From CAZTME01 sp964614795 (GTDB taxonomy: Bacteria; Patescibacteriota; Microgenomatia; UBA1400; PJMF01), in contig CAZTME010000004.1 of NCBI GenBank assembly GCA_964614795.1, forward strand, positions 1-24,977: DNA of 24,977 bases, written 5' to 3'. Numbering within the stretch: the first letter of the stretch is position 1; the number at the start of each line of letters is the position of its first letter. The position numbers and the translations under genes are program-made. The notes under the pieces were generated by a model, which did not search any database, was not told the origin of the DNA, and saw only the letters and a list, made by a program, of their open reading frames with translations. Of the stretch, positions 1 through 8,712 are shown piece by piece.

Positions 1-2
1 CC

Positions 3-770
3 ATCGCCTCCAGAAGAAAAGCTCAGTGGCAAAAATATCAACAAAAACATGCGGGACGTGGCAAAATTGGCCTGCGCACCTTAATGCGTTGGAGCATGTT
101 TGGCATCATGGTTTGGTCTTTAATTACCATGTCAAGCATTCTTCTGCCGGAAATATACTTCCGCTTGAATCCGGAAACGATAAATCAAGTTAGTAATTTA
201 TCGGCTGAAGAAATTAAAGAGCAACATCGCGGTGATGAATCAATCGATATCGAGCCCAACTCCCTAGAGGAGATAATTCATCCGGAACCGGAGTTTGATG
301 CAAGCTTGCCTCTAGGCAACTGGATTAGAATTCCATCCATTGGTGTGGACACACAACTTGATCCTTCGGCAAATCCCGATGAAGCATTGGCCAAAGGAGC
401 GTGGCTGGTGCCGGATTTTGGACGACCCAACGACACTTCTTTACCGGTGATTGCGGCAGCTCATCGTTTTGGTTGGGACTGGTGGTGGCTTTCCGACTTT
501 GGCAAAAAAAACTCATTTTACTCACTACCTAAATTACAGGCGGGAGACGAAGTGCAAATTGTGTTTAATCAGCGCTTGTATCGCTATCAAGTTTATGCCG
601 TTCAAGAAGGTTATGAAATCACGGACTATAACGCCCACTTAATCCTATACACCTGCAAGTATCTAAACTCTCCGGATCGTTACTTTGTGTATGCGGACAG
701 AATGGTTGAAGATGTGGTGGTGGGGGAGAATAGCTCGAGTGTTTTGTCGGGTGATTTGGTTGCCAGATAA
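3..770 (+). CDS. Sortase family transpeptidase, 5' end beyond window
   Basis: Membrane-anchored cysteine transpeptidase that would attach surface proteins to the cell wall or to each other. Numbered from the ATG at 84, the sortase fold starts at about residue 78 (LGNWIRIPSIGVD). The catalytic His127 lies in VIAAAHRFG, Cys191 in LILYTC, and Arg199 in SPDRYFVYA, so the full His-Cys-Arg triad is present. A hydrophobic stretch at about residues 5-22 is the membrane anchor. The frame is open without a stop to the first base of the window, and the extra upstream residues are basic (RRKAQWQKYQQK), as expected for the cytoplasmic side of such an anchor. The ATG at 84 has no ribosome binding site, so the true start is probably off-window. 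No LPxTG-like sorting signal was recognised in the surface proteins of this window. The sortase class is not assigned. Confidence 0.85.
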   Translation: MASRRKAQWQKYQQKHAGRGKIGLRTLMRWSMFGIMVWSLITMSSILLPEIYFRLNPETINQVSNLSAEEIKEQHRGDESIDIEPNSLEEIIHPEPEFDASLPLGNWIRIPSIGVDTQLDPSANPDEALAKGAWLVPDFGRPNDTSLPVIAAAHRFGWDWWWLSDFGKKNSFYSLPKLQAGDEVQIVFNQRLYRYQVYAVQEGYEITDYNAHLILYTCKYLNSPDRYFVYADRMVEDVVVGENSSSVLSGDLVAR

Positions 771-817
771 TCTTGAGTTATTACAAAATAATTTTCATGC
801 ATCAGCTAGGTTGATAA

Positions 818-1190
818 TCAGTTGCATCGTCTGGCTTGACCAACGCCGAACTGACATTTCGTTATGAGAGCTCCACAACCACCGAATTGCGAAACTCGTT
901 TGCTGAAGTTTCTTGATGCCTCAGCTATTAATTTCTCGATAGCATTTTTGTTAACTTCTTTATTTTGCAGAGATTGGGTTTTGGTATTTTCTAATCCAAT
1001 AATGAGCCTCTAGTGTCATATCGATGCCACGAGCATGTTTTTTTGACAAAACAGCGATTGTGTCATATAATTGAATTCTTCTCTGATTCGATGTGATCGG
1101 GACCAATTTGTTTCAACAAAATTTTTTTCATTTTCTCATCGCTTGATTTTATGTGTTGAAATGCGGTAGTAACTTCTTTCAGGCGGTGTT
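818..1190 (-). pseudogene. Possible decayed reverse-strand gene with two frameshifts
   Basis: The gap between sortase and rho has no intact gene. Read on the reverse strand, three successive frames look protein-like in turn. Frame A gives HRLKEVTTAFQHIKSSDEK and reaches a stop at 1063. Frame B, shifted by one base, gives LYDTIAVLSKKHARGIDM then EAHYWIRKYQNP and stops near 985. Frame C, shifted again, gives NAIEKLIAEASRNFSKRVSQ and stops at 818-820. This is the pattern of a gene that has taken single-base indels. The family is not recognised. The upstream end runs into the rho start, so the original 5' end may have been lost. It could instead be random AT-rich sequence that happens to stay open. 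Confidence 0.3.
1181..1188 (+). promoter_or_regulatory. Shine-Dalgarno-like site of rho
   Basis: AGGCGGTG differs from AGGAGGTG by one base and ends 10 bases before the ATG at 1199. It supports that start for the long N-terminal extension of Rho. Confidence 0.5.
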
Positions 1191-1198
1191 TACCAAAT

Positions 1199-3211
1199 AT
1201 GCCAAGAACGGCCAAAAAAACTTCTTCCACAACGGTGGAATCTGTAGCAGGAATTGTGGAATCTCTCCCGGTGGGAGATGCCCCGGTTAAGCTGGAGGCT
1301 GGTAAAACCAAGCCTTCATTAGCTCCGGGTGTGTTTACTGTTGGCTTAAAAGCACCACTTCAGCCAAAAGAATTAACTCAAGTTTTGGAGGGAGGAAGCG
1401 ATGCAAAAATACAGCAATCAGTAGACCAGCCATCAGCAAATCAGCAATCAACTAGAAAATCGGCAGAAGTTTCTTCAGATTCAAAAAAAGAAGATTTTAA
1501 GACTATGAATTTAAAAACCACTCAAACAACTCAATCCACTCAATCGGGTCGGTCAAGTAAGTCGGCACAATCAGCACAACTAACTCAGTTGACTCAAGCA
1601 ACTCACTCAAGTCAGTCAACTCACTCTGGTCGGTTAAATCAATTGGCTCAGGAGGATCAATCAAGTCAGCCAACGCAATCAGTTCAAGAAGCTCAATCAG
1701 CTCAGTTTGGTCGGTCTGTCCAATTAACCGGATCAACTCAAACAACTCAGTCAGCTCAATCAGCACAAGAAACTCAGCCGACCCAGGAATTTCAGTCAAC
1801 TCGGGAAAGTCAATCAGATCAGTCGGAAATGTCAAAAACCCATCATTCTGAAAATACTCAAGCTTTAGCAGACAAAAGTGGTGGACCATCTGGAGTTCAA
1901 GAAGCAAAACACAAACCCAGTCACAACGTAGGACAAAGCATCTCTAGATCAATTCCTCCGGTTATGCCGGTGAAAAGAAGTTTTGGTCACAAGCAATATG
2001 GCAGGTATCAAAATGGCAACGGCAATTCCAGACAACGCTATTCAAACGAGGAGTATGATGATACTTATGTAGCCAATAATAGTGCTGGAAGTGTGACGGG
2101 AATTTTGGATACTTCCAAAGATGGACATGGTGTATTGCGCTTGGAGCTTTCCGCCGAGCATGAAAAAGACACTTACATTTCCACCTCTTTAATCAAAAGA
2201 TATCAATTGCGACCGGGCGATGTGGTCAGTGGCCCGGTACGTATTCCCAAAGAAAATGAGCGTTATTGGGGTTTGCTAAAAGTTGATACGGTTAATGGTA
2301 TGCCCGCAAGCGAGGCGGCCAAACTGGATCGACCAAAATTTAAATCATTAACTCCCGTTTATCCTAATGAAAAAATCAAGTTGGAAACAGGCGAAGAGCC
2401 CTTGGCACTGCGCATTATTGATTTGGTGGCTCCCATTGGCAAAGGTCAAAGAAGTTTGATTGTTTCACCACCCAAGGCCGGAAAAACCACTTTGCTTAAA
2501 GATATTGCAACCGGAGTTGCCACCAACCATCCGGAAATTCATATCATGGCCGTATTGGTGGGTGAGCGTCCAGAAGAAGTAACAGATATTAAACGACACA
2601 TTGCCAGAATTACAAAAAACGATGGAGAAGTGGCGGCCAGTAACTTTGATGAATCGGCGGAAGATCAATGCCGAGTAGCCGAAGTTGCCTTGGAAAAAGC
2701 CAAAAGAATGGTGGAAATGGGTAAAGATGTGCTCATTTTGCTTGACTCAATTACTCGTTTGGCCAGAGCTTACAACTTGGCAATACCAACTTCCGGCAGA
2801 ACATTGTCCGGCGGATTTGATCCGGCGGCGCTTTTCCCGCCAAAAAAATTCTTTGGAGCGGCGCGTAATTTTGAAGTGCCGGGCTCGTTAACCATTGTGG
2901 GTACGGCTTTGGTGGAAACCGGCTCCAGAATGGATGACCTGGTTTATGAAGAATTTAAAGGCACGGGCAATCAAGAAGTACATTTGGACAGAAGATTGGC
3001 GGAAAGAAGAATTTATCCCGCCATAGATGTGCAAAGATCTGGTACGCGTCGCGATGATTTGTTGGTGGATGCAATGACCTATCAATCCATCATGACACTT
3101 CAGCGCATGCTTGATACACTGGACAAAGAAGAAAGGACGGCGGTTTTCATTGAACAACTGCGAAGATCAAAGTCCAATAAAGAGTTTTTGGCAGGGTTAA
3201 AAGCGGGTTAA
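1199..3211 (+). CDS. rho: Transcription termination factor Rho with long Q/S/T-rich N-terminal extension
   Basis: Hexameric RNA-dependent ATPase/translocase that ends transcription of untranslated RNA. The C-terminal ~375 residues are a complete Rho. The cold-shock-like RNA-binding domain is at about 297-368 (GSVTGILDTSKDGHGVLR). The P-loop PPKAGKTT is at 424-431 and Walker B VLILLDS at 511-517. The Q-loop region SGGFDPAALFPPKKFFGAARN is at 537-557, and the R-loop region GTGNQEVHLDRR ends near 599. The protein is 670 residues against about 420 for the common form. The excess is N-terminal: residues about 106-210 are almost entirely Gln, Ser, Thr and Ala in T/A-Q-S units, followed by a polar, basic linker to about 290 (NGNGNSRQR). 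Residues 1-105 are also low complexity. Rho proteins with inserted N-terminal disordered regions are known, including a prion-forming one in Clostridium, but the role here is unknown. The flanking genes are not functionally linked. Confidence 0.97.
   Translation: MPRTAKKTSSTTVESVAGIVESLPVGDAPVKLEAGKTKPSLAPGVFTVGLKAPLQPKELTQVLEGGSDAKIQQSVDQPSANQQSTRKSAEVSSDSKKEDFKTMNLKTTQTTQSTQSGRSSKSAQSAQLTQLTQATHSSQSTHSGRLNQLAQEDQSSQPTQSVQEAQSAQFGRSVQLTGSTQTTQSAQSAQETQPTQEFQSTRESQSDQSEMSKTHHSENTQALADKSGGPSGVQEAKHKPSHNVGQSISRSIPPVMPVKRSFGHKQYGRYQNGNGNSRQRYSNEEYDDTYVANNSAGSVTGILDTSKDGHGVLRLELSAEHEKDTYISTSLIKRYQLRPGDVVSGPVRIPKENERYWGLLKVDTVNGMPASEAAKLDRPKFKSLTPVYPNEKIKLETGEEPLALRIIDLVAPIGKGQRSLIVSPPKAGKTTLLKDIATGVATNHPEIHIMAVLVGERPEEVTDIKRHIARITKNDGEVAASNFDESAEDQCRVAEVALEKAKRMVEMGKDVLILLDSITRLARAYNLAIPTSGRTLSGGFDPAALFPPKKFFGAARNFEVPGSLTIVGTALVETGSRMDDLVYEEFKGTGNQEVHLDRRLAERRIYPAIDVQRSGTRRDDLLVDAMTYQSIMTLQRMLDTLDKEERTAVFIEQLRRSKSNKEFLAGLKAG
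1514..1828 (+). repeat. Degenerate tandem CAA/CAG-TCA/ACT repeat inside rho
   Basis: About 315 bp of imperfect 6- to 9-base units built from Gln (CAA/CAG), Ser (TCA/AGT) and Thr/Ala (ACT/GCT) codons, encoding residues 106-210 of Rho. Units such as ACTCAATCA recur with substitutions and remain in frame. Slippage could change the length of this tract between strains. The same tract creates a long repetitive reverse-strand open frame (1503-1907) that is not a gene. Confidence 0.8.
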
Positions 3212-3238
3212 GATCTATTTAATCTGCATTTAAGAGCT

Positions 3239-3445
3239 AAAAAAACAAAATGATTGATTGTTGTCGGCTTTTAAACTGCATTTAACTCACCTTCCTTAAA
3301 TCCTCGACCGCAACTTGGGGATGAGGGAGCCGCTAGGCAGTAGCGCAAGCTCTGCTTGCAACAACCAAAAGCCTCGATCGTAAGTTCGTGAAAAGTTTGT
3401 AAGATAACAAAAAAACAAAATGATGAATTATTATCAGCTTTTTAA
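3239..3445 (+). repeat. Pair of ~36-bp direct repeats flanking a dispersed element
   Basis: 3239-3274 and 3409-3445 share about 31 of 36 positions. Both begin with seven A then CAAAATGAT and end with a TCRGCTTTT-like block and AA. They bracket the dispersed intergenic element at 3289-3366, between rho and the M23 hydrolase gene. A second short repeat is nested inside: CGACCGCAACTT near 3305 and CGATCGTAAGTT near 3376. The 272-bp intergenic region holds no gene. Confidence 0.55.
3289..3366 (+). repeat. Dispersed intergenic repeat, copy 1
   Basis: This 78-bp stretch matches the reverse complement of 10951-11033 and, more loosely, 20897-20982. Shared landmarks are ACCTYCCTWAAATC, CGACCGYAA, TTGGGGATGARGGAGCCG, CAGYAGC and AAGCTCTGCTT. 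It contains a perfect hairpin: GCAAGC (3345-3350), loop TCT, GCTTGC (3354-3359). All three copies are intergenic. It could be a non-autonomous mobile element or a structured RNA element. Confidence 0.6.
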
Positions 3446-3528
3446 TCCGGCGCTTTTAAGCAATTCTTGTCTGGTATTTTGATTTGAGACTAAACTACTA
3501 TCTGGATACAAAAACTCGTAATTCAAAT

Positions 3529-4665
3529 ATGAAAAAAAATCAACTTTCTTGGAAAGCTTGGCTGAAATCTTGGAACCAATATCTTCAGGATTGGCGTGAT
3601 TTTTTTAACTTTCTCTATAAATATTTAAGAATGAGAGCTTATGCCGGTTTCAGTAAGTTTGAAAAAATAAAAGATATCTTGGTGGATCTTTTGTACAGGA
3701 AAAGAGGTCGTTATGCTCGACCATTTTTGCATTTTGGCACTTTGCTACTCATGTTTGGCGCAATTGCATTGGGCCCGATTGTTTTTGCTCAGGAAGAAGC
3801 TAACTCCGAAACAGACGCCAGGGGGCTCTTGGCAATGAGTGAAGAAGTTAGCATGTACACACAACAAGCCGAAGAAGTCAGGCAATTTCGAGGTGGTGAA
3901 ATTACTACTCATATTGTAGAAAGCGGAGAAACGCTTTCCAGCATTGCTCAAAGATATGGTTTGCAACCGGAAACAATCATTTGGGAAAACAAATTAGATG
4001 AAAAAGCGGTGTTAAAACCGGGGCAAGAATTAAGAATTTTGCCGGTGGACGGCTTGCGACATCAAGTGCAAAGAGGTGAAACAATTTTTTCGATTGCCAA
4101 AAAATATGGTTTGGATGAATCTCAGGCTCAGTTAATGGTTGACTATCCCTTCAATGAATTTTTGAATGATGAAACTTTTGAATTGGCTACAGGCCAATCG
4201 CTAATGGTGCCAGAAGGTCGTCCGCCAAAAGTGATCGCTTCGGTGGGGAATACACCAAGAACTTTGGTAGTGGTGACGCCGGACGCCGGACCGGTGACCG
4301 CGACCGGCTCGTTTATTCGTCCCGCAGGAGGAGTGGTTAGTCAGGGTTACAAGTTTTACCACAAGGCTGTGGATATTTCCAATCGTTCGGGAGGGCCAAT
4401 TTTGGCGGCAGATAGCGGTTCGGTGAGCGTGGCGGGTTGGGACAGCTCCGGCTATGGTAATAAAGTGGTTATTGATCACGGTAATGGCACTTCAACTTTG
4501 TATGCTCATTTAAGTGCGATTCAGGTTGCCAATGGACAAAGAGTTAATCGTGGAGATGTGATTGGCCAGATGGGCTCCACCGGCCGTTCGACCGGCACGC
4601 ACTTGCATTTTGAAATTAGGCAGAATGGAGTATTTTTGAATCCTGTTTCCATTTTGGGATTGTAG
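3529..4665 (+). CDS. Two-LysM M23 metallopeptidase (cell-wall hydrolase)
   Basis: Predicted zinc endopeptidase that cuts peptidoglycan cross-bridges, held at the wall by LysM domains. Numbered from the ATG at 3529, the layout is: about 65 cytoplasmic residues rich in Trp, Lys and Arg; a transmembrane or signal segment at 66-88 ending VFAQ; LysM1 at about 127-172 (THIVESGETLSSIAQRYGL); LysM2 at about 177-227 (HQVQRGETIFSIAKKYGL); and M23 at about 268-376. All zinc and catalytic positions are visible: His278 and Asp282 (HKAVD), His327 (YAHL), and His358/His360 (THLHFE). It should therefore be active rather than an EnvC-type activator. The frame could start at TTG 3484, adding 15 residues. I prefer the ATG because neither has a clear ribosome binding site. 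The long cytoplasmic N-tail before the export segment is unusual for this family. Confidence 0.9.
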   Translation: MKKNQLSWKAWLKSWNQYLQDWRDFFNFLYKYLRMRAYAGFSKFEKIKDILVDLLYRKRGRYARPFLHFGTLLLMFGAIALGPIVFAQEEANSETDARGLLAMSEEVSMYTQQAEEVRQFRGGEITTHIVESGETLSSIAQRYGLQPETIIWENKLDEKAVLKPGQELRILPVDGLRHQVQRGETIFSIAKKYGLDESQAQLMVDYPFNEFLNDETFELATGQSLMVPEGRPPKVIASVGNTPRTLVVVTPDAGPVTATGSFIRPAGGVVSQGYKFYHKAVDISNRSGGPILAADSGSVSVAGWDSSGYGNKVVIDHGNGTSTLYAHLSAIQVANGQRVNRGDVIGQMGSTGRSTGTHLHFEIRQNGVFLNPVSILGL

Positions 4666-4738
4666 AAGGGATTGGATATGAATAAAAAAGAATTATTCTC
4701 AGTTGCGATAAAATTTACTTATTTTGGGGTAAATAATG

Positions 4739-4907
4739 TTAGTTGACTTATCGCGCAAAAAACATGAATTGATATAAATTTTTTGAATATTTTCAAGGCG
4801 CTTGCGACTGATAATAATCAAGGCTACTTGAAGGAGCAAGCAACTTAAGAAAATGAACAAAAGATGAGCAAATGAATAATTTTGTTACTGAGCGATAAGT
4901 CTAATTA
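4739..4907. repeat. Inverted terminal-repeat pair, possible miniature element
   Basis: GACTTATCGC at 4745-4754 faces GCGATAAGTC at 4892-4901, a perfect 10-bp inverted pair with weaker similarity extending to about 18 bp. The right end, read inward, is TAGACTTATCGCTCAGTAAC. It matches the right end of the pair at 11166-11231 at about 20 of 22 positions. The 137 bp between the 10-bp arms encode nothing recognisable. The right end stops about 22 bases before the obg ATG. Confidence 0.5.
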
Positions 4908-4925
4908 GAGATTGAAAGAAAACTT

Positions 4926-6182
4926 ATGAAAGACATAGTTGGATTGGTGGTAAAAGCGGGAAGAGGTGGTGACGGCCGAGTTTCGTTTTTGCGTCAAAAA
5001 TATCAGCCAAAGGGTGGCCCGGACGGTGGTTTGGGTGGAAATGGTGGCGATGTGATTATTAAATTGGATACAACTTTGGCGAGCTTGTCTCATTTGGCAG
5101 GAGTCAGAGGAGTGGAAGCAAAAAGTGGTCAGCGCGGCGGTCCGCGTTCCATGAGGGGTGCAAATGGCGAAGATTTGGTAGTTAATGTGCCCGGTGGCAC
5201 TTATGTGTGGGAGGTGGCAACCAACGCGACCGCCGCGCACAGACTTGTGACTACAACAGACACCCAGCCAATTTCCAGAGCATCTGCGCGTTTAGAAAAA
5301 TATGAATTACCCTATGTGGGTGGTGCGCATCCCGAACGACCAGAGGATGAATCTGCGATTTCTTTATCCGCCGGTGAGGAACTAAAATTCAAACAACTTC
5401 AACCAAGTAAAGCCGGTTGGCGTTTAGTTGGAGTGATTGATAATGATAATCCCACACTAATGGTTTGTCAGGGTGGATTCGGGGGTAGAGGCAACGAAAC
5501 CTTCAAAAGTAGTGTTAATCAGGCGCCACTGCAGGCAGAATGGGGTTCTTTTGGTGAAGAGCGCTTACTTGTCTTCGAATTGAAGTTGTGGGCGGATTTT
5601 GGCCTCATTGGCTTGCCAAATGTAGGAAAAAGTACGCTTTTATCAATCATTAGCCAAGCCAAACCCAAAATCGGTGATTATCCATTTACCACTCTGGAAC
5701 CCAACTTGGGTTTAGTAAAAAAAGATTCTAAAGAGTTGGTAGTTGCCGACATTCCCGGTTTGATAGAAGGTGCCAGTGCCGGCAAAGGCTTGGGTTACGA
5801 TTTTTTGCGCCATGTGCAACACTGCACGGGATTAATTTATGTGTTGTCACCACTGGCTGAAGATCTGGAGTTTTTAGAAGATGCTCAGTTGCTAACAATG
5901 AGATTGCTTATCCAGCTTAAATTATTGATTCAGGAATTATTGGCTTATGATCCGGCGCTTTTGAAAAAAGAACAAATCGTTGTTTTGACTAAAACAGATC
6001 TCTATCCCAATGTTTTGGAAGGGGTGATAGCTAATTTAACCGGCAGTGTCGCCGAGCAAAACTTGAGTCAAAAAGCAGTGCCGATCGTGGCCGTTAGTGG
6101 TGCTACAACTCTGGGTGTGGATTTGTTAATTGAGAAATTGTTTGAAGCGCGTGGAGAAGTATCTGAGGAAATCAGTAATTAA
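4926..6182 (+). CDS. obg: GTPase Obg/CgtA (ribosome assembly, stress control)
   Basis: Essential GTPase acting in late 50S subunit maturation. The glycine-rich Obg fold spans residues 1 to about 220, with AGRGGDGRVSFLRQKY and GGPDGGLGGNGGDV. The G domain follows: G1 GLPNVGKST (229-237), switch I region YPFTTLEPN (252-260), G3 DIPG (275-278), G4 TKTD (355-358) and G5 SGA (391-393). At 418 residues the length is ordinary. Two oddities are visible. G4 has Thr in place of the usual Asn of NKxD, and residues about 98-150 insert a longer, less conserved segment within the Obg domain. No C-terminal OCT domain is seen. The start follows AAGAAAACTT, a weak ribosome binding site, but the N-terminus MKDIVGLVVKAGRGGDG matches the family start. 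Confidence 0.95.
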   Translation: MKDIVGLVVKAGRGGDGRVSFLRQKYQPKGGPDGGLGGNGGDVIIKLDTTLASLSHLAGVRGVEAKSGQRGGPRSMRGANGEDLVVNVPGGTYVWEVATNATAAHRLVTTTDTQPISRASARLEKYELPYVGGAHPERPEDESAISLSAGEELKFKQLQPSKAGWRLVGVIDNDNPTLMVCQGGFGGRGNETFKSSVNQAPLQAEWGSFGEERLLVFELKLWADFGLIGLPNVGKSTLLSIISQAKPKIGDYPFTTLEPNLGLVKKDSKELVVADIPGLIEGASAGKGLGYDFLRHVQHCTGLIYVLSPLAEDLEFLEDAQLLTMRLLIQLKLLIQELLAYDPALLKKEQIVVLTKTDLYPNVLEGVIANLTGSVAEQNLSQKAVPIVAVSGATTLGVDLLIEKLFEARGEVSEEISN

Positions 6183-6313
6183 TTGCCATCCCGTTTTGAG
6201 TTTTGCTATACATAGCAGATTTGCTACATATGATCATTTCAAGAAATTATTACGTAAAATTCAATTTGCTTTCTAATCACTGGAATTCTCAACAATTGTT
6301 TCAAATTAGTTTA

Positions 6314-6333
6314 TTAAGAAAAATATTTCTTAA
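6314..6333. terminator. AT-rich hairpin between convergent genes
   Basis: Perfect 8-bp stem TTAAGAAA / TTTCTTAA with an AATA loop, placed between the end of obg and the end of the converging reverse-strand gene. A short T-rich or A-rich run adjoins each side. It could end transcription from both directions, although the stem is weak because it lacks G+C. A second small hairpin (TGCTA-TACA-TAGCA) lies near 6203-6216. Confidence 0.4.
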
Positions 6334-6352
6334 TTGGTCGGCTAACTACTTT

Positions 6353-8545
6353 CTAAGGAGTATTGGCTGTTGGTTCGGAACTATCGGTTGATGCGGGTGG
6401 TTCTGAAAGCTCTGAAGACAGCGGAGTTGTTTGTGCGGGTGGTAATGTTGCTTCAGGCAGGGAAGCCGGAGCAATTTCCACATCTTGCGTTTGAGTTCCC
6501 GAGTTCAAGTTGAGCTCGCCGGCTGAAGGAGCTTGAGTGCTTGCGGAAGGAGTGGCAGTGTTTGAGCTTTGCGCGTTAGCTCCTTGTTGTTGCTGTTGTT
6601 CTCGTTCAGCTCTTAACTTTTCCACAATCGGTTTTAATTCTTCAATTTTTGCCTGAATAGATTTGTAATCCTCCGATTCGGTGTCTTGAATAAAGCCAAT
6701 CACCGCTTCATAGGCGGTGAGAGCTTGCTCAAAGGCGCCTAATTTTTCGGATGCGAATGCAAAGTTAAAAATGGTATTTGGGTAGTCATTTTTTACCTGC
6801 AAGGCTTGATTAAGAATATTCAAGGCTGTCTGCCATTGTTCTCGATTAAAATAAACTCCGGCCAGTGAGACATACAAATCCGGAGCGGTTGGATAAAGAT
6901 TAATTGCTTTCACAAAAAATTGTTCAGCAAAACCATCTGCTCCTTCGACAGTGCCAATCAATCTTTGATAAATATTGGCCAAAACGGCGGCGTTCTGAGC
7001 GTTTCTTGGATCGAGTTGATCTGCCGCTTGCGCCTCCCTCACAGCTTGCTGAATGAGTTGACCAACCAACTGCTCATCGGCTTGGGTTTTGTCGGTGCGA
7101 TTGGCGATAATTTCTGCGATAGCAATTGAAGTTAAAGCGTAATCTCGGCGTAAAATATCAAGATAGGGGTTAAGCCTGACTGCGGTCATGCGTAAATCAT
7201 AAACTTTTTGCGCATCATCATTTTGGGCGGCAATTTCGGCTAAAAATGAGTTGTGAAAAGCCAGGTAAAAATTTGCCAAATAATATGAAGAAAGACTTAC
7301 GCCGGCAACAATTAGACCACTGGTTAAGTAAATCGGCCATTTTGGAGAATGAGATTGCGCGTTGGTATCCTGTCTGGCTGAAAGCAATTTGGTGTGAAAG
7401 AAGGTAAAGTGAAGGACTCCCACATCTTGTCTTCGACCCGCAATGAACAATGCGGTTAGAAAAGCATGAATGGCAATAATTACCACACTGGGTTGGAAAA
7501 AGAATTGGAGAACAAAAGCGGAAATTAGCATTGAACCGATCGGTTTTTCTTCTTTTGAAGACTTTCTGAACTCGATTATTGCAAAAATAAATAGGGCTAA
7601 CCAAGTGAAAAGTCCCAAAAACCCGGTGGTGGTGAGCAGAGTGAGTGGGGTATTAAAGCCAGAAGCAAAAACCAACGACCATTGTGGCGTGTTGTTTAAC
7701 CAATAGGGTTTGAACTGTTGATAGGTGGAAGCATAAGAGCCCGGACCCACACCAATGAGTGCGCTGCGAGGATCTCTAATACTATCTAGAGCTACTGACC
7801 AACTGGCGGCCAAAGACGGAGTTTGAATTGGAGTGCGCCCAGGCAATAAATGAAAGCCGAAAATGCCTGCACCAATGAGCAAGAAAATGAGTGCCACCAG
7901 TTGTGCCGGTTTAGCCTTCTTTGAAAACCACCAGGTGCTGACAATACCAACAATTCCCAGCAAACTTAGTTGAAAAGCATTGGCAATTGAGCCGGATAAA
8001 TTAAATAAAATACTGGGGCTGGGTGAAATAAATGGTCCAAAAAGTGGCAAAAGACTACTCGGAGCCAGTTTAACTTCAAAAAGAGTGATGGAAAGAAGTT
8101 CTAAAATGCTGGCAAAAACTACAGCAATTACGCCAACTACGTAGGAAATCATCCACCATTTTTTACTATTTTTTGAAAGAATGGGTGCCAAAAATAGGGT
8201 GGTAACTCCCGCAGCAAGAAAAGCGCCTCCAAAACCCAAAATCGCTTTCACCGGATAATCATTGGTGAAAAAAGTTGATGCCGAAATACTAATCAGAAAT
8301 AAAAGAGTGACAAAAGTGAGTTTGGAGAGAATAAGCTCAATCGCTCCTCTTTTAATGATAGAAATTGCAAATAATAATCCGGAGATAAGAGCGGTAATGA
8401 AAAGGATGTAGAGTTTACTTTCGTCAATAAAGTTTTGTGTGAGGGGGATTAAGCTCACGAGCATCATCAGGGTGGCTCCACTAATTACGGTGGTGGCAAT
8501 GCCGGCCAAGCTTAGAGTGAGGTTTTTTTTGGATTCGTTTGTCAT
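6353..8545 (-). CDS. O-antigen ligase/polymerase-like membrane protein with C-terminal TPRs
   Basis: Polytopic inner-membrane protein, probably a glycan ligase or polymerase of the Wzy_C/O-antigen-ligase type. Numbered from the ATG at 8545 (730 residues), about ten or more hydrophobic segments cover residues 10-430. The periplasmic segment carries GVGPGSYASTYQQFKP (265-280), a motif region typical of this family, where the product-binding loop lies. Residues about 444-629 are TPR-like helices (e.g. QWQTALNILNQALQVKNDYP), then a short coiled coil, a five-Gln run, and a Ser/Thr/Pro/Ala-rich tail of about 80 residues. The frame could be extended to a TTG at 8638, but the added residues are not membrane-like and the ATG is more credible. 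The family is often found with cell-surface polysaccharide genes. Here it sits beside other envelope genes and no glycosyltransferase is in view, so the substrate is unknown. Confidence 0.7.
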   Translation of the reverse strand: MTNESKKNLTLSLAGIATTVISGATLMMLVSLIPLTQNFIDESKLYILFITALISGLLFAISIIKRGAIELILSKLTFVTLLFLISISASTFFTNDYPVKAILGFGGAFLAAGVTTLFLAPILSKNSKKWWMISYVVGVIAVVFASILELLSITLFEVKLAPSSLLPLFGPFISPSPSILFNLSGSIANAFQLSLLGIVGIVSTWWFSKKAKPAQLVALIFLLIGAGIFGFHLLPGRTPIQTPSLAASWSVALDSIRDPRSALIGVGPGSYASTYQQFKPYWLNNTPQWSLVFASGFNTPLTLLTTTGFLGLFTWLALFIFAIIEFRKSSKEEKPIGSMLISAFVLQFFFQPSVVIIAIHAFLTALFIAGRRQDVGVLHFTFFHTKLLSARQDTNAQSHSPKWPIYLTSGLIVAGVSLSSYYLANFYLAFHNSFLAEIAAQNDDAQKVYDLRMTAVRLNPYLDILRRDYALTSIAIAEIIANRTDKTQADEQLVGQLIQQAVREAQAADQLDPRNAQNAAVLANIYQRLIGTVEGADGFAEQFFVKAINLYPTAPDLYVSLAGVYFNREQWQTALNILNQALQVKNDYPNTIFNFAFASEKLGAFEQALTAYEAVIGFIQDTESEDYKSIQAKIEELKPIVEKLRAEREQQQQQGANAQSSNTATPSASTQAPSAGELNLNSGTQTQDVEIAPASLPEATLPPAQTTPLSSELSEPPASTDSSEPTANTP

Positions 8546-8712
8546 ATTTCTTAATTTGATTTCATTTTTACTTGGTTGTTTAGATTTTTCTGTTGATATT
8601 TGATGTGTTTGTATTAATGGTACAAATACACAAATCAAATCAACGCAGACTCATTGTATAGGAATTTAATTGGTCCTGTAAAGAACTGATTGAATGATTG
8701 TTGGCGTTTTGT

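Noticed and set aside
1503..1907. Reverse-strand 134-codon frame with LTELIELLE-like repeats
   Set aside because: It is the antisense reading of the Rho Q/S/T repeat; the repetition comes from the codons of Rho.
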